A stretch of DNA of 64,000 nucleotides from Acanthaster planci (lineage: Eukaryota; Echinodermata; Asteroidea; Valvatida; Acanthasteridae), in assembly GCF_001949145.1 (NCBI RefSeq), contig NW_019091461.1, positions 744,001 to 808,000 on the forward strand, written 5' to 3'. Below, piece by piece: positions 1 to 11,100 of the stretch. A program made the position numbers and the translations under genes. The stretch's first letter is position 1. The number at the start of each line of letters is the position of its first letter. The notes beneath the pieces were generated by a model. That model had not been told where the DNA came from. It searched no databases and saw only the letters and a program-made list of their open reading frames with translations.

Positions 1-1022
1 CTGCTTAAAAAGCCATTCTTCCCCAGATGCACCCAACTGCACAATGTAAGACGTGTTCCACTATAGAACCCGGGGCCACTAGCTCCACTGTAGCGGAGTG
101 CATGCTCTCCCATATTCAGCGTCCTTCGAAATGAAATTGCCGGCGGAGATTTTGCATAACAAAAGACGCATCAATATCCCGCTGAACAATATGCGGAAAG
201 CTTAAATTTAGAGAACGCATAGGCAAATGACGTCGACTAATCAAAGAGCACACTTACCTATTGCAATGTTGGAGCATGCCATAACTTCACCAGCCGCAGT
301 CATAGTGATTGTTGCTTTAAAACACCGCACAATTAAAATTCCCCTTTTACGACGTCCGTTTTGAAGGCAGGGCGTGTTGTTGTTGTTTTTTTCTTCCACG
401 CGAGTCAATCTGTGAAGTGGTTCCGTCAGGATTCGTTGGCCATCTCACCAAAAGACCATCGGCCCTATGCTTTTAGACTGGTAAACCCGCGCCCTGCACC
501 GCTTGAATTTAATTCTCCCGTGGACCGCTCCGTTGCGGGTTGCGCGGCTCTGCCATATATATTTTTTTTCGCGGTGTTGTTTACAATGTTCCTGTTGGGC
601 TCTCTGCACGTGCGACTTCGCCCGTGTGGTCGGCCCTCGCGCCGCGTGATGGTGTGTGCCCGATGTATGACAACGTACCGCCAGCTCCCGATGCTTAATG
701 ACGCTGCTGCCGCTACTGCTGGTGACGATGATGATGAAAGTGTTGGTGATGCGCTCTGTTTTGCGTTGTTCGGTCATTTAGACCGAACAGCTCATAAACC
801 CCGCCGGAATCGGGTGTCTCTGCGAAGATTTAGAGCTTGCGGCGTGGCTCAGCACCGCGCGTGGTGTCGTTGGAGGGTATTGTGACGTCATCATCAAGCT
901 TCCATGATTGGTATTCGAGGACACGATAAAGACATTTCGGAGACGATTCCCCCCGAATTGAAAACTGACCCCCTTAATTTGAAGTTTCGAATTCCGATTA
1001 CATGTATATAAACTAACGAATG

Positions 1023-1081
1023 TTAACCCTAACAGTCCTCAATCCTCCACCTGTTGGAGGACTGAGGACGGTTAGGGTTAA
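1023..1081. repeat. 59-bp near-perfect hairpin bounded by TTAA
   Basis: Two 27-nt arms (1023-1049 and 1055-1081) are reverse complements with two mismatches around a 5-nt loop. The arms begin TTAACCCTAAC and end GTTAGGGTTAA. TTAA followed by CCC is the end signature of piggyBac-like transposons, so this may be a collapsed miniature element. The TTAGGG word could also suggest telomere-like sequence, but there is only one unit per arm. Confidence 0.75.
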
Positions 1082-1531
1082 TGTATTTCGGGATCTAGGC
1101 CTAGGCTATATTTAAGGCCGGATCATACTTTATACGGAAGCAACAGTGGACGCAATTTGTGACATCGGATCAAACATTTGAGCTACGAATTTGTAAAAGT
1201 TGAACATACTGAAATTCGAACGAAATTTCGCTGCAAATGTTTTGTGACGTAAAATTCGCTTCGTTTTTGTATCCGCCTGAAGTATGAACCGACCTTTATG
1301 AAACCCCCTATTCGCCTACGATGGGAAGTGAACTTGTGTTAGTGTCAAAAAGGTGCAACGGTCACGTATTGTACTTGCAAATAAAACGATAAATATTAAT
1401 CAATAATTTGCAAAACGATTAAAAACTTTGTAAAGTTACTATTTTTCCTATATCCCACCCTGAAATACGTTGATGGCATTCAAACTGCATCACAGAATTA
1501 ATCTTAATGTAAAGTATAAACAAGGTTGGTC

Positions 1532-1600
1532 AAAACAATACAAAACAAACCAAACCAAACCCAACCCAAACAAACCCAAACCCAACCCAACCCAAAACAT
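1532..1600 (+). repeat. CCAAA/CCCAA low-complexity tract
   Basis: This stretch is built almost only from A and C in short units such as CCAAA, CCCAA and CCCAAA. It is an interspersed simple repeat with no coding meaning. Confidence 0.8.
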
Positions 1601-4600
1601 CTCGCACAATATATTACACATTATACATTATGCCCCCAGCCAGAAAGCATACCATCGGTTCACCATTTTTAGATGCGTGGCTTTTAATGTTAAGAATCCA
1701 GAGTTTCCTGCCAGTCCCACAACCGGCATTTTCTCCGTTGCCTTTGTCTTATGGAATTCAAGGCTGATCCAGAGAAGAGAATTCAATATACTCTGAAGTG
1801 TCCTCGCTACATGCAGAACATTAAGAATGAAACTCGAGAAAAAAAACGGGGCCGTGCTAAAAAAAATACCATTCAATAATTCTATTGAAGGTTAACGTCC
1901 AACCTGTCACGGTATTTTGGGATCCGGGGTACCGTAAAACTACTGCGAGGCGCGTGCCTGGAGATCCTCACAACCAGAGCTGCCGACTATGCAAAGTTCA
2001 TAACACAGCACAGTAATTACATTACCCTTGCCTTGAAAATTCATCGTGACACTGGGCTCGGAATCACCTCAGAACAAATCTGTCACTTCATTTTTTTATA
2101 GGAATGTTGATCTAATTTCACCCTTTTTTTACAAATTTATTTGTGAGAGCCCACTTTTCCCTTCGTCTTGGATTTCTGTGGATGGGTAGGGCAAAAAGGT
2201 GAGACCATGGCAATGCGTCAACAGTTATTAAACAAAATGACCAACTGAGGCTTCAGTAATTATCTTTACATGATTTGCCACTTTATCATGAGGGTATGCT
2301 CTGGTGAAGCACTGTCATGCGTTGAGTAATGGTCTGCGTTTACAGGCACTGTGACTCATGACAGAGGCAATTGTGTGTGGAACAATCGGCTCTCAATCAA
2401 CGAAACCAATTTCATGTGCACCGTAGATAATCATGACTAGCTCCGTCGCAGATCGGTTAATCCTAGCGCTGTCCACGTGCAACTTAATGCAGCCTTCATC
2501 CTCATAATGCGGGTATTAAATATCATTGACATTAAAATGTAATCACAGCATGACACGTGAGCCGGGGGAGGGTTGACGCCCCCTCGATCTGCACAACCTA
2601 AAATATTTGGCGGAATGCATAATGGTCTTGTTTGTTTCAGGTTTTCTACCAAAATTCGTGGTGGGGGCCAATTGTAACAATGTTGAAACATGGAAACATG
2701 CCCTTACGTTACGCCTGGTCTCACTTTAAAATGCAGTAGGTGAGTTTAATTGCTGCTGCCGAGTATCAAATTTGACAATGAGTTCAGCCAGTGACAGTTT
2801 CAATTATTCGAAAGCCGCTTAAATCGACAAGGCACAAGAGACAATTTTCTGTTAAGCTCCCAAAAGGCTGAACCATCGGTAACTTTTACCAAAGACATCA
2901 AATCATGAACGCACAACGAAGATGAATTTGGAAAAAAATCGAACATTTTTCGATCCCTCACGATAACGTAGTCAGCAGGGCACAGGCAGGGGTCGAGCGA
3001 CCTCACTCCAGTACTAGTGCCGCCGCAATCGTACGGTACATGATAAATTGGAACCAGACTACGTGCATTTCAGTTGTGACTTTCCAACGACCACTCAGCA
3101 ACGCTCGGCAAATTTCAGCGCACTGACGGAATTCGAAACCCGCCGTATGGGACGATGTTGTTTTCCCCCGGACTCCATGACGTTATCTCAAATCTGCAGG
3201 GCTTTCCCTACAGGTTCTCGACTAGCACCTTGATTAACTTAATTGAAGAACTGAGTTATTGATGCGCTTTGCCATTCCAAGAAAATGAATCGGCCGGCAT
3301 GAGTGGATGCGGGGAAGTGCAACGAACGACGTGACATTTCCCTTGGTATTCTTGCCGCGGCCCGCTCTGCGGCACCACCGCTCGGGACGAAGTATTTACA
3401 GAGGAAGAAAACGAGGAAGAAAGCAAGACAGAATCCTTGGTGGAGGAGAGGGTAGGTGGATGCAGCGGGGCCCTGCACTCACCGATCCACATCCCAGAGA
3501 AAGGCAATGGCGTGTTTGATGTTTGAAGAATTTGACGAGAACGATTTTGGCGACTATCACATCCTTTCCTCCAGAAAGTGTTTGAAACTCCAGAAAGCCT
3601 ATAAAGAAATCCTTAATAAATGTTGGCCCATAACAAAAGATTCCCCAAATTTCGTCCTGGACCTGCCCTTAGGCATAATGCATCGACGCTGGGCGAGGTT
3701 TAGTCGTGCAGTTTATAGCAAACCATCATAATTTGTAAGATCCATTAAGAACAAGGATAAACATAATGCAGCAAGAAAGTTGAGTCCATTGTTTTGCTCA
3801 TCTCCTCGACACCCGATAGCTGTAGGCGCTCCTGCACGAGGTCACGAACCCACTGCTCAGCCGGCTCGAAGGGTTCTCAATTATTTTCCTCCCAGAAATA
3901 AAAATATAATGATCCCGTGCGGCCAGGCCTGATGGCGCTAGGGTGAGAGGAAATGGTTGATGTTGATCATAATTACTTCGATGTGCATGGATAGAGTTAC
4001 TGGGAAAACCATCAAAGGAACGCTGTCCACAGAGACGAGGTTTATTTTCCATCGTTCCGTCTGACGGTAAGCGATTTTCACCGCCATCAATTTTTTGTGC
4101 ATAATAATAAAAATCACTCCCTTGGGGATACAAGTTGTTAGACTGATAAAATATTTGCTTACCCTTACGTAAAACATAAATCTGTCGTTACTGTTCGGCC
4201 TGATTTGAACGAGATTTGTGTTCCTAGAAACTTTAACTACTAGACTCTTCTTTCCTTTGAATTCACACCACTTAAAATTCTGCTGGTATGTCAGTCTTTG
4301 GGTTTAAGTGTACTGTTTGTAAAGAATATTTTAATTGGAGGGATATTAGGGTATAAGCCAATAAAGATAACGAGAAGACCAGGAATACCATAGATCTTCT
4401 CAAACTGAGGAATTTATGGCAATAGATGGGATAAGCATTGCGTTGAGTCGATTTATTCATGGCTTATTTATTCAGATGACATTTTAATTTACCCATCGTG
4501 AATTCTGGAATTGACTGCGCGAATTATAAACAGTATATAGGGATTCCAATAATTTGCATTTTGTGATTGGACGTGCATTTAAACACTAAATCAGCATAAT

Positions 4601-4834
4601 CCAATCAATCTTCGTGAATTTAAAGCAGGTAAAAAAAACCCCAGAACATAAATGTGACATATCTTGTTGGCATACAAGGTTCAGCGTGGGGGTAGTGGTC
4701 CAATAGAGCCAGGTTTTGGGGGAGTGGTTCAAATCACAATTTTAGAGGAGTTTAACACATTTTGTCACAGTGTAAAGTCGAGTCCTAATTTTCTATACCT
4801 ATAAAGCGCGTCAATTGCCGCCAGCACTGCCTAT

Positions 4835-4978
4835 GGGCCCGAGCTGGGCAAGGAAAAGGCGCGATTTTCCTAGCAACGGAGGCTCCTTTGGTGGGAACTT
4901 CCATTCGCGTCGCAACCAACAGAACGAACACCTCCGACTAGCATGGCTCTTTTCAACCCATGTGGGGGTGCTTCCGGT
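4835..4978 (+). repeat. Dispersed ~190-bp repeat, copy 1 (internally deleted)
   Basis: This copy shares the family order: a GGGCCCGAGCTGG start, GATTTTCCTAGCAACGGAGG, GGCTCCTTTGGTGGGAACT, a CATGGCTCTTTTCAACC box and GGGGGTGCTTC at the end. About 45 bases in the middle are missing compared with the copies near 34.7 and 57.7 kb. The AGAGGGCGC word seen in other copies is decayed here to AAAGGCGCG. Confidence 0.8.
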
Positions 4979-5860
4979 TAAGGTGGATAGGCACATCTTT
5001 TCCAACTCTACATTGGGACCTGACCTCTGACAATCCAAGATATTTTTCTGATCTCTGGATTTCGAGCTACACGCAAGGCAAGCATTCTTTAAAAACGGAC
5101 ACCGCCGAACAGTCGGTATACCTCACTCCATCCGGGTACGGCGGAAGAAGAAGTGCCGGACGCCCGGCGAATTTTACGCTTTAGTGAGCTCGTTGGCCGT
5201 ACCATCAACTCTGTTTTGCAGGGCAGATCTCTCGTTTCCCCCGCTACCTCTGGCCTAAGGGTATACCGGCATTGGCTCACTAATTAGCCCCACCAGCTTG
5301 AGACGAATTTAGCGGATCTTCGGCCAGGCCGGTTCGGATCATATTTGCTCCGATAAACTCACTAATCCATTTACAAGAAGCACCCGAAGTCAGATTTTGG
5401 CCACAGATTAAAGGCTGGAAAGGTTAATAAAACCGCAAAAAGGTCGACTCCTGATTCCCGATTTTGAATAAACACGGAGGTGTTCCAAGGTACTTTCTGT
5501 GGAAATTACAGTTGGAAATAGACGACAATCTACGAATAAACAAAGAGCATTTATATTTTGGGCTGCGGCGGTGACAGGGTACGATCAACGAAAGGAGACA
5601 CAGAACAGTCCTGCAACTTTCAGAATTCTCGATTGGTGTTTGAAACCATGGGGGTGCATTCGTATCACCGAGGGGCAGGGGGGCAATGGGCACTACCCCT
5701 CCGCCAAAAACTTTGAAAAAAAAAAGGAGTAAAGGAAAAAGGAAAAAGTATAAAAATGATAAAGAACCTTGAAATTGATCAACTTTCATCGTTGACGGTT
5801 GATCAATATGCTGCTGAGGGTTTTGTGTCGACCCCGCATGTAGATGGGTTTATCCGGCCT

Positions 5861-6049
5861 GAGCAGGAGCCCCATTCAATTGATTGAACAAAGCCACGTT
5901 AGTCGGGAGTGCTCATTTTGTTTGCAGTGATGCGACTGAAACGCTTCCGTTCCATAGCCGTTCGTGAACCAGTGATGCGCAGTTACCACCAGGCTCCCTC
6001 CATTGCCAGGAAAATTGCGCCCTCTCTTGGTCCAGCTAGGAGCCCATTG
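5861..6049 (-). repeat. Dispersed ~190-bp repeat, copy 2
   Basis: This is the reverse complement of the family consensus. Read on the minus strand it has the CCAAGAGAGGGCGCAATTTT block, then the GGAGGGAGCC box, GGTTCACGAACGGC, and the CGACTAACGTGGCTTTG box. It is a full-length, moderately diverged copy. Confidence 0.85.
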
Positions 6050-6788
6050 CGACAGACAAATTATTACTGACCTGCAACCTCCGTATGGGAAGCCACAGAA
6101 ACAAAAATGATCTTGTAAAAACAAGGGGATGGGACTTATTTTGATGAAGAACTGACAAAATGGAACTTGGATCGGCGCAGAAGCACCGTTAGAGGGGGTT
6201 GTTGCGGGTGCCTCACACAAATAGTCAGTTTTTGTCGGCAAAAGCAAGGTGCTTACGACTAGAATGGAGGAGGAAGGGAACAGGAAGAGGGGAAGGGCAT
6301 CTAAGTATCAGGTCGGGGAATCAGACTATCATTGCACTCATAAAATGTGCTGATGGGCTTTCGCAGTGGAGCCCCAACCCCATTTAAAATGATCAAGTGA
6401 CGACCCCCCTTTAAAAATGATCTAACGAAGCCAGCCCGTGGCAACGGCTGAAGGTGGGTGACGTAACGAGCACGGCAAATTTCCGTCTTGTCAATTCCAA
6501 CGGTCAGTGCACTAGCCCTTAACGACAGCATCATCATCAGTCTCCATTCCAAATAAACTGTTAATCTGTTGCCAATAATGTGCTCGATATTCGTCTTCCT
6601 CGAATTTCACGGCTCGACAGTTTCCTCTGCTTCCGGCCTTGGTTCTACCTGTTGAGAATTTCGCACGTTAATGCGGGTGTATTGCTTCTGTGGAGAGTCC
6701 GAAGAAAAAATTGTTGGGGGGGGGATCAGTGTTTAAAGGGCACCTCTTCGAAACAAAATGAATTTGTAATTTGTTTAGTTAAGATAAG

Positions 6789-6794
6789 TTTATT
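6789..6794 (-). terminator. Candidate polyadenylation signal for PQBP1
   Basis: AATAAA on the minus strand (TTTATT on plus) lies 1.2 kb beyond the PQBP1 stop codon. It is the first canonical hexamer I noticed downstream. A hexamer alone is weak evidence, and the true 3' end could be nearer through a variant signal. Confidence 0.3.
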
Positions 6795-8005
6795 CACAGC
6801 GGAGGAATACAATATTGTAGACTGAAACAACTGTAGTTGTGATTTAGCGAAAAAATACCGATCTCTCATACACAGCAACAAGAAATGGGTATAACTGATG
6901 TACTTCGTGAATTACTGAGTGACTGTTCATGGAATCAATGACGTCAATAGTCAAGTGTAAAAGCTAGCTAGAGAAATGATATCCTATAATCCTATAATGC
7001 AGACGATAATGAAGATGCCAAGGACTTGGCTCTTGCCAAGGAGTTTCAGGCAGAGACCCCATTAAATCATACCGTGAGTCAACCACCTTTTTCTCCCGAA
7101 GGACACGCTTTAAAGGGGAATTCGGAAATGTTATTTCTGTGGGGTCACTCTGATGCCAGTGAGTGCTGGTGACAGCCAACAGCACTAACAAAACTGGGGG
7201 GGGGAGGGGCAAGAGGTGGGGTTAGGAGGGAGTCTAAACATCAAACAAAGAATTGTGTAGAAGATTCTGTCAGGGCTACAGTCCAACCTTGCTCCTAAGA
7301 ACACTAAAACAACATTCTGCTTATAACATGGATATTTTTAGGTCCCAGGCCTTTGTTCTTCATTGTTTTCATTTCTGATAATTACAAGGTTCCTGTTGTA
7401 ACGAGGTAATCTGCAAAGACTGAGGGACCTCTTATTAATGAGGTTCCTCTGGAGTTTCTAAGTTGAAATTAAAATGAAGAAAAACAGTGGACATTTGAAT
7501 ATGAAAAAAGCCATTTTTGGAGATGACTACACTAGTTGCCCATCGTGGCACGTTGCCTTTTGGCATCATTTTACAACAACTGATCGCATTCAGCCCAACG
7601 AAACAGTTTTCCAGGCAGCATCACAGATGCGCTCCCATGAAGCAAACCAGTTAGTTCACTGTTCAAACCCAAATGAGCTATTCTATGCTGCTCTTTTACA
7701 ATACCCAAATGAGTTTCACTACATTTTCCAGCTGAACAGCTACATGCAATTTGGCCAGAATGTGTAATAACCAGTGACATAATTTTAGGGCCAGCCAAAA
7801 ATAAGCCAAAATTAATTTCTGAAATGTTTATAGAAATGTGAAAGATAATTAAAAAAGTATGCAAGAAGAATTGAGCCTATTTATATTTACTTGAAAAGCA
7901 CAGCGTGGTAATCTGCTTTGTAGAAGAGCCATACATGAAACAGGCATCTGGCAAGTCATGAAAATGACAGCAGATGAAGGAAATCTCTGTGGCTTCTTGA
8001 TGTAC

Positions 8006-8153
8006 TCATTTTCCGGCATTTTTGCCTGCGTTTGCTCGCAAGACTGCACCTGGGTTGGGATACGGCCGCATCTGGAACAAGGGACCATTGGCTGTGGTGT
8101 CCACTCCTGTCTTGGCTTCATTTGACTTGGGAAGGCCAGCTGACCAGTTACCC
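8006..8153 (-). CDS. PQBP1: PQBP1 last coding exon (U5-15kD-binding tail)
   Basis: Encodes residues 196-244: [20 protein letters not shown], then [20 protein letters not shown] and a short Lys/Asn end. This is the most conserved part of the family and the segment that binds U5-15kD. The acceptor is TTTCAG|GG. The stop is TGA at 8008-8006. Confidence 0.95.
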
Positions 8154-11100
8154 CTGAAACCAAAAAAAAAGGACATTCTATTCGACCTGAAAAAATGGAA
8201 AGTGTTTCTAGTTTCTTCTTGTGTTGGCTTCAATGTCCAAAAAATGACGCTAGATACATCCCCAAATTCTTAACAATCCTTCACTGCTGATGGAACACAC
8301 AGGGAACACTCAATTAGACCTACTCTAAAGAGTAACTAGTTTCTCATTTTGAAACACAGTGGTTTCAATCTGTACTGCTGTTTGACAAATCTCAGTTGCA
8401 ACTGGTTATGGGTGTGACGATCTGATGTCAGTATGGTCTGTGCGTATGTGAAAGCACAAAGATCGGTAGTCAATTTACCAACTTTAAGAGAAATGCAAAT
8501 GGAAGATCAAGTGCAGAATTCAAACTCTGCAGGAGAAATAAAGAGGAAAAATGCTTCATATCTGCAACTGAAACATTTGCAGAATATCAAAATGTGTTTC
8601 CAATGCAATAATAAAGGTGACTCGTGACTTGCGTTTAACCTTTGTGACTCGTACTCAAACGAGATGACTCGGGACGTGGACTCGAGAGATGTGACTCAAA
8701 CTTGGACTCAGACTCAATGCTTTGTGACTCAAATAGAAGTCTGCACCATGTCAACCTTTTCCCACAATGCAGTGCATGATTCCCTTGGTTTGAATCCTCT
8801 AATGATGGTTCAGTGGGATTGTAAATTACTCCTATCGAATCTGATACATTTTTTTTTAATTTAAAGCCCCAAGGACCTCACGAAACCCAATCACAACTTT
8901 TGGTGGAGTTCAAACGTTTGAGGAAAGTAGATCCTGGCTAGTGTTACTAGATGCCCTTTGAAATGTGCTGTGTCTAAAGTGCCTGTGTAGCAGAGGATTC
9001 AGAAAAACTTGTAGCCAAAAATTGCCAGGAGTAAATACTCTATGATCCTACCTTGGTGCATCAGAATATGCGCTAGGATCCATGGGATCCAACTCGTCAT
9101 CTTTTTTACTTCGGTGTCGCTGCGATTCTAAGAAATCAAGAGGAAAAAAGGAAAGGCTACATTAGGGAAGTTGCTGAGTAAACATTGAAATTTGGAAAGG
9201 GTGTATTCAATCAGTTGAAGTCTATTTATTCCCCTGTGAACCTAGCAGACTTATCTTTGAGCAGGCGTAGTAGTCTTATTAAGCACCGAAACAGGGATTG
9301 TAACATGATAGGCCGCGTCACCTGTTGCCCTGTAAATCCTGTCAACAAACTGTGAAACCACCAGCAACACCTCATTTATTCATTCATTTCACCGACAATT
9401 GGTTTTTGAAATCTCGTAAAGAGTGTGCTTTTGACTGGTCAGTGGTTAATGTTGCCATTTTGTACACCACTTTAGTCACCCTTTCAGCAGTAACAGAACA
9501 CAAACCAATCAATTATTCTCCCCTTCAAACATGCCCATTTTCCATTTCAGAGGATCCCAAAGACAATTTCACAGATTAAGCAGCACAAAAAAATAGTCTT
9601 TCCAATTTTTTTTGCAGCGTGCCCTGCAATGGAAACCAACTGAACGTGCTGTACCAGTTTTTTTAGTCACATGAATTGCTGCATTTAACATACAAACAAC
9701 ATCCAAAATTGCACATTTGCACTTGGAATTGATGACTCACATGTATGTGAAAACGCTTTGGGTATCTTTTGTACACACAATGCAAATTTACTTAAGTAGG
9801 TAAGTGGGGGGGGTTTCAAAAGAGCATACTCAAAAAGGACCTTTCCCAATAAATATGCAAATCAGGCAGGTGCATGCGTATTAATACCACTGGTTGGCAA
9901 AGTTGCTTAAATGTATGACGTAACAATACAAATCTCCACGCGTGCAATTCTTAGCCCATACACGCTGTTTCTGTACTAGCAGTTTAATAGGACTGCTAAA
10001 CTTAAGCACTTCCTGCCGGGGACTCCCGAATCGGAGACGTATGGTTTATTTGCGTGGCCGGGGTCTCCGAACTCAGACAAAGGAAACAGGGCCCTGTAAC
10101 AAAAGACCGTACTCCGAACAAAAGACCAGGCTGCTGGGCATTACCGACATTTTTCACTCTCAAAAGTGGTGATAATCCAGCCTTGTTTTGAAACCAGATA
10201 CCAGGGTTTGGGGCATTGAGAGCTAGCAGATTACCACCGGGGACAAAAGCACTCCACCACTGCAGCAATGAGCCACACAGCACTGCTGCACGCTAATCTG
10301 GCCCCTATTGAAAAGAGGCCAGCAGTGCACTGAGCCAGGTTTATGAACAAAAGACAGTTATACAACACTGCACAATCTGGGCTCTGTGTACAAGGCTGCA
10401 GGCCTGGCTGAAATACTCGGGCGTCAATGAAGGTCACCTGTCGACTTAGAGTAGCGCCTAAAGATTACTTTGTGCGGCTATAAACGACCGTTAAATGAAA
10501 TGATAAATTTTTGAAGGATTTTGAAAATGGAAAAAATGATAGTCATGCCGGCCCAGCATCATCAACATTGAAAAATGCCCCGGCACGAAGTGGTTAAAGA
10601 CATGGAACTGTTCCTTGCCAACCTCAGGACACTGAAAACTTCACTTAGTTTTGAAAAAAGCGAGCTGAAGTATCCAAAAAAGGCTGTGACATGGTTTCGA
10701 TTGACCTTCAACACACCAGGTTATGGTTACAGCAGGTCTCCACTCTGCCGACAGCGTTGACGGCCCCACTTGCCAACCAGTGGCAGTGCATGCGCCCGTC
10801 TAATTTGCATATTTCATGGGAGTGGTCCATTGAAGCACACCGTAGGTCATTCAAGAACATTGACAAATGTGCGGGGGGGGGGGGGCGTGACCTTACCAGC
10901 ATGGCTGTATAAACGCCTGGTCACATGCACTGAACATGCTTGAATTAGCATGGCCTCAGGTGCATTCTTCTCCAATGACCTTGCTGTTCTGGAATATTAA
11001 ACTGGCTCTTTCTGGTTCTTTTTGTCAGTTCCTCTGCTACCGTGGAACTCACAGGTCATACAAGCTGGTCTTGTTTGCCATCTCTTATTTCAAAAAAAGC

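Larger units (their letters stand above)
1..6788. other. Region without a recognised gene
   Basis: No exon chain or known protein family could be read here on either strand. The first 900 bases are richer in G+C and CpG than what follows and could be a gene start or CpG-rich regulatory DNA, but the open frames there do not resemble known proteins. The rest is AT-rich spacer with a short TTAA-bounded hairpin near 1.05 kb, a CCAAA/CCCAA low-complexity stretch near 1.55 kb, and two copies of a dispersed ~190-bp repeat near 4.9 and 5.95 kb. Confidence 0.6.

Noticed and set aside
361-885. 174-codon plus-strand frame near the left edge
   Set aside because: It needs a TTG start, has no recognisable domain, and reflects the GC-rich stretch.
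1023-1081. Interstitial telomere repeat
   Set aside because: Only one TTAGGG unit per arm; the palindrome and TTAA borders explain it better.
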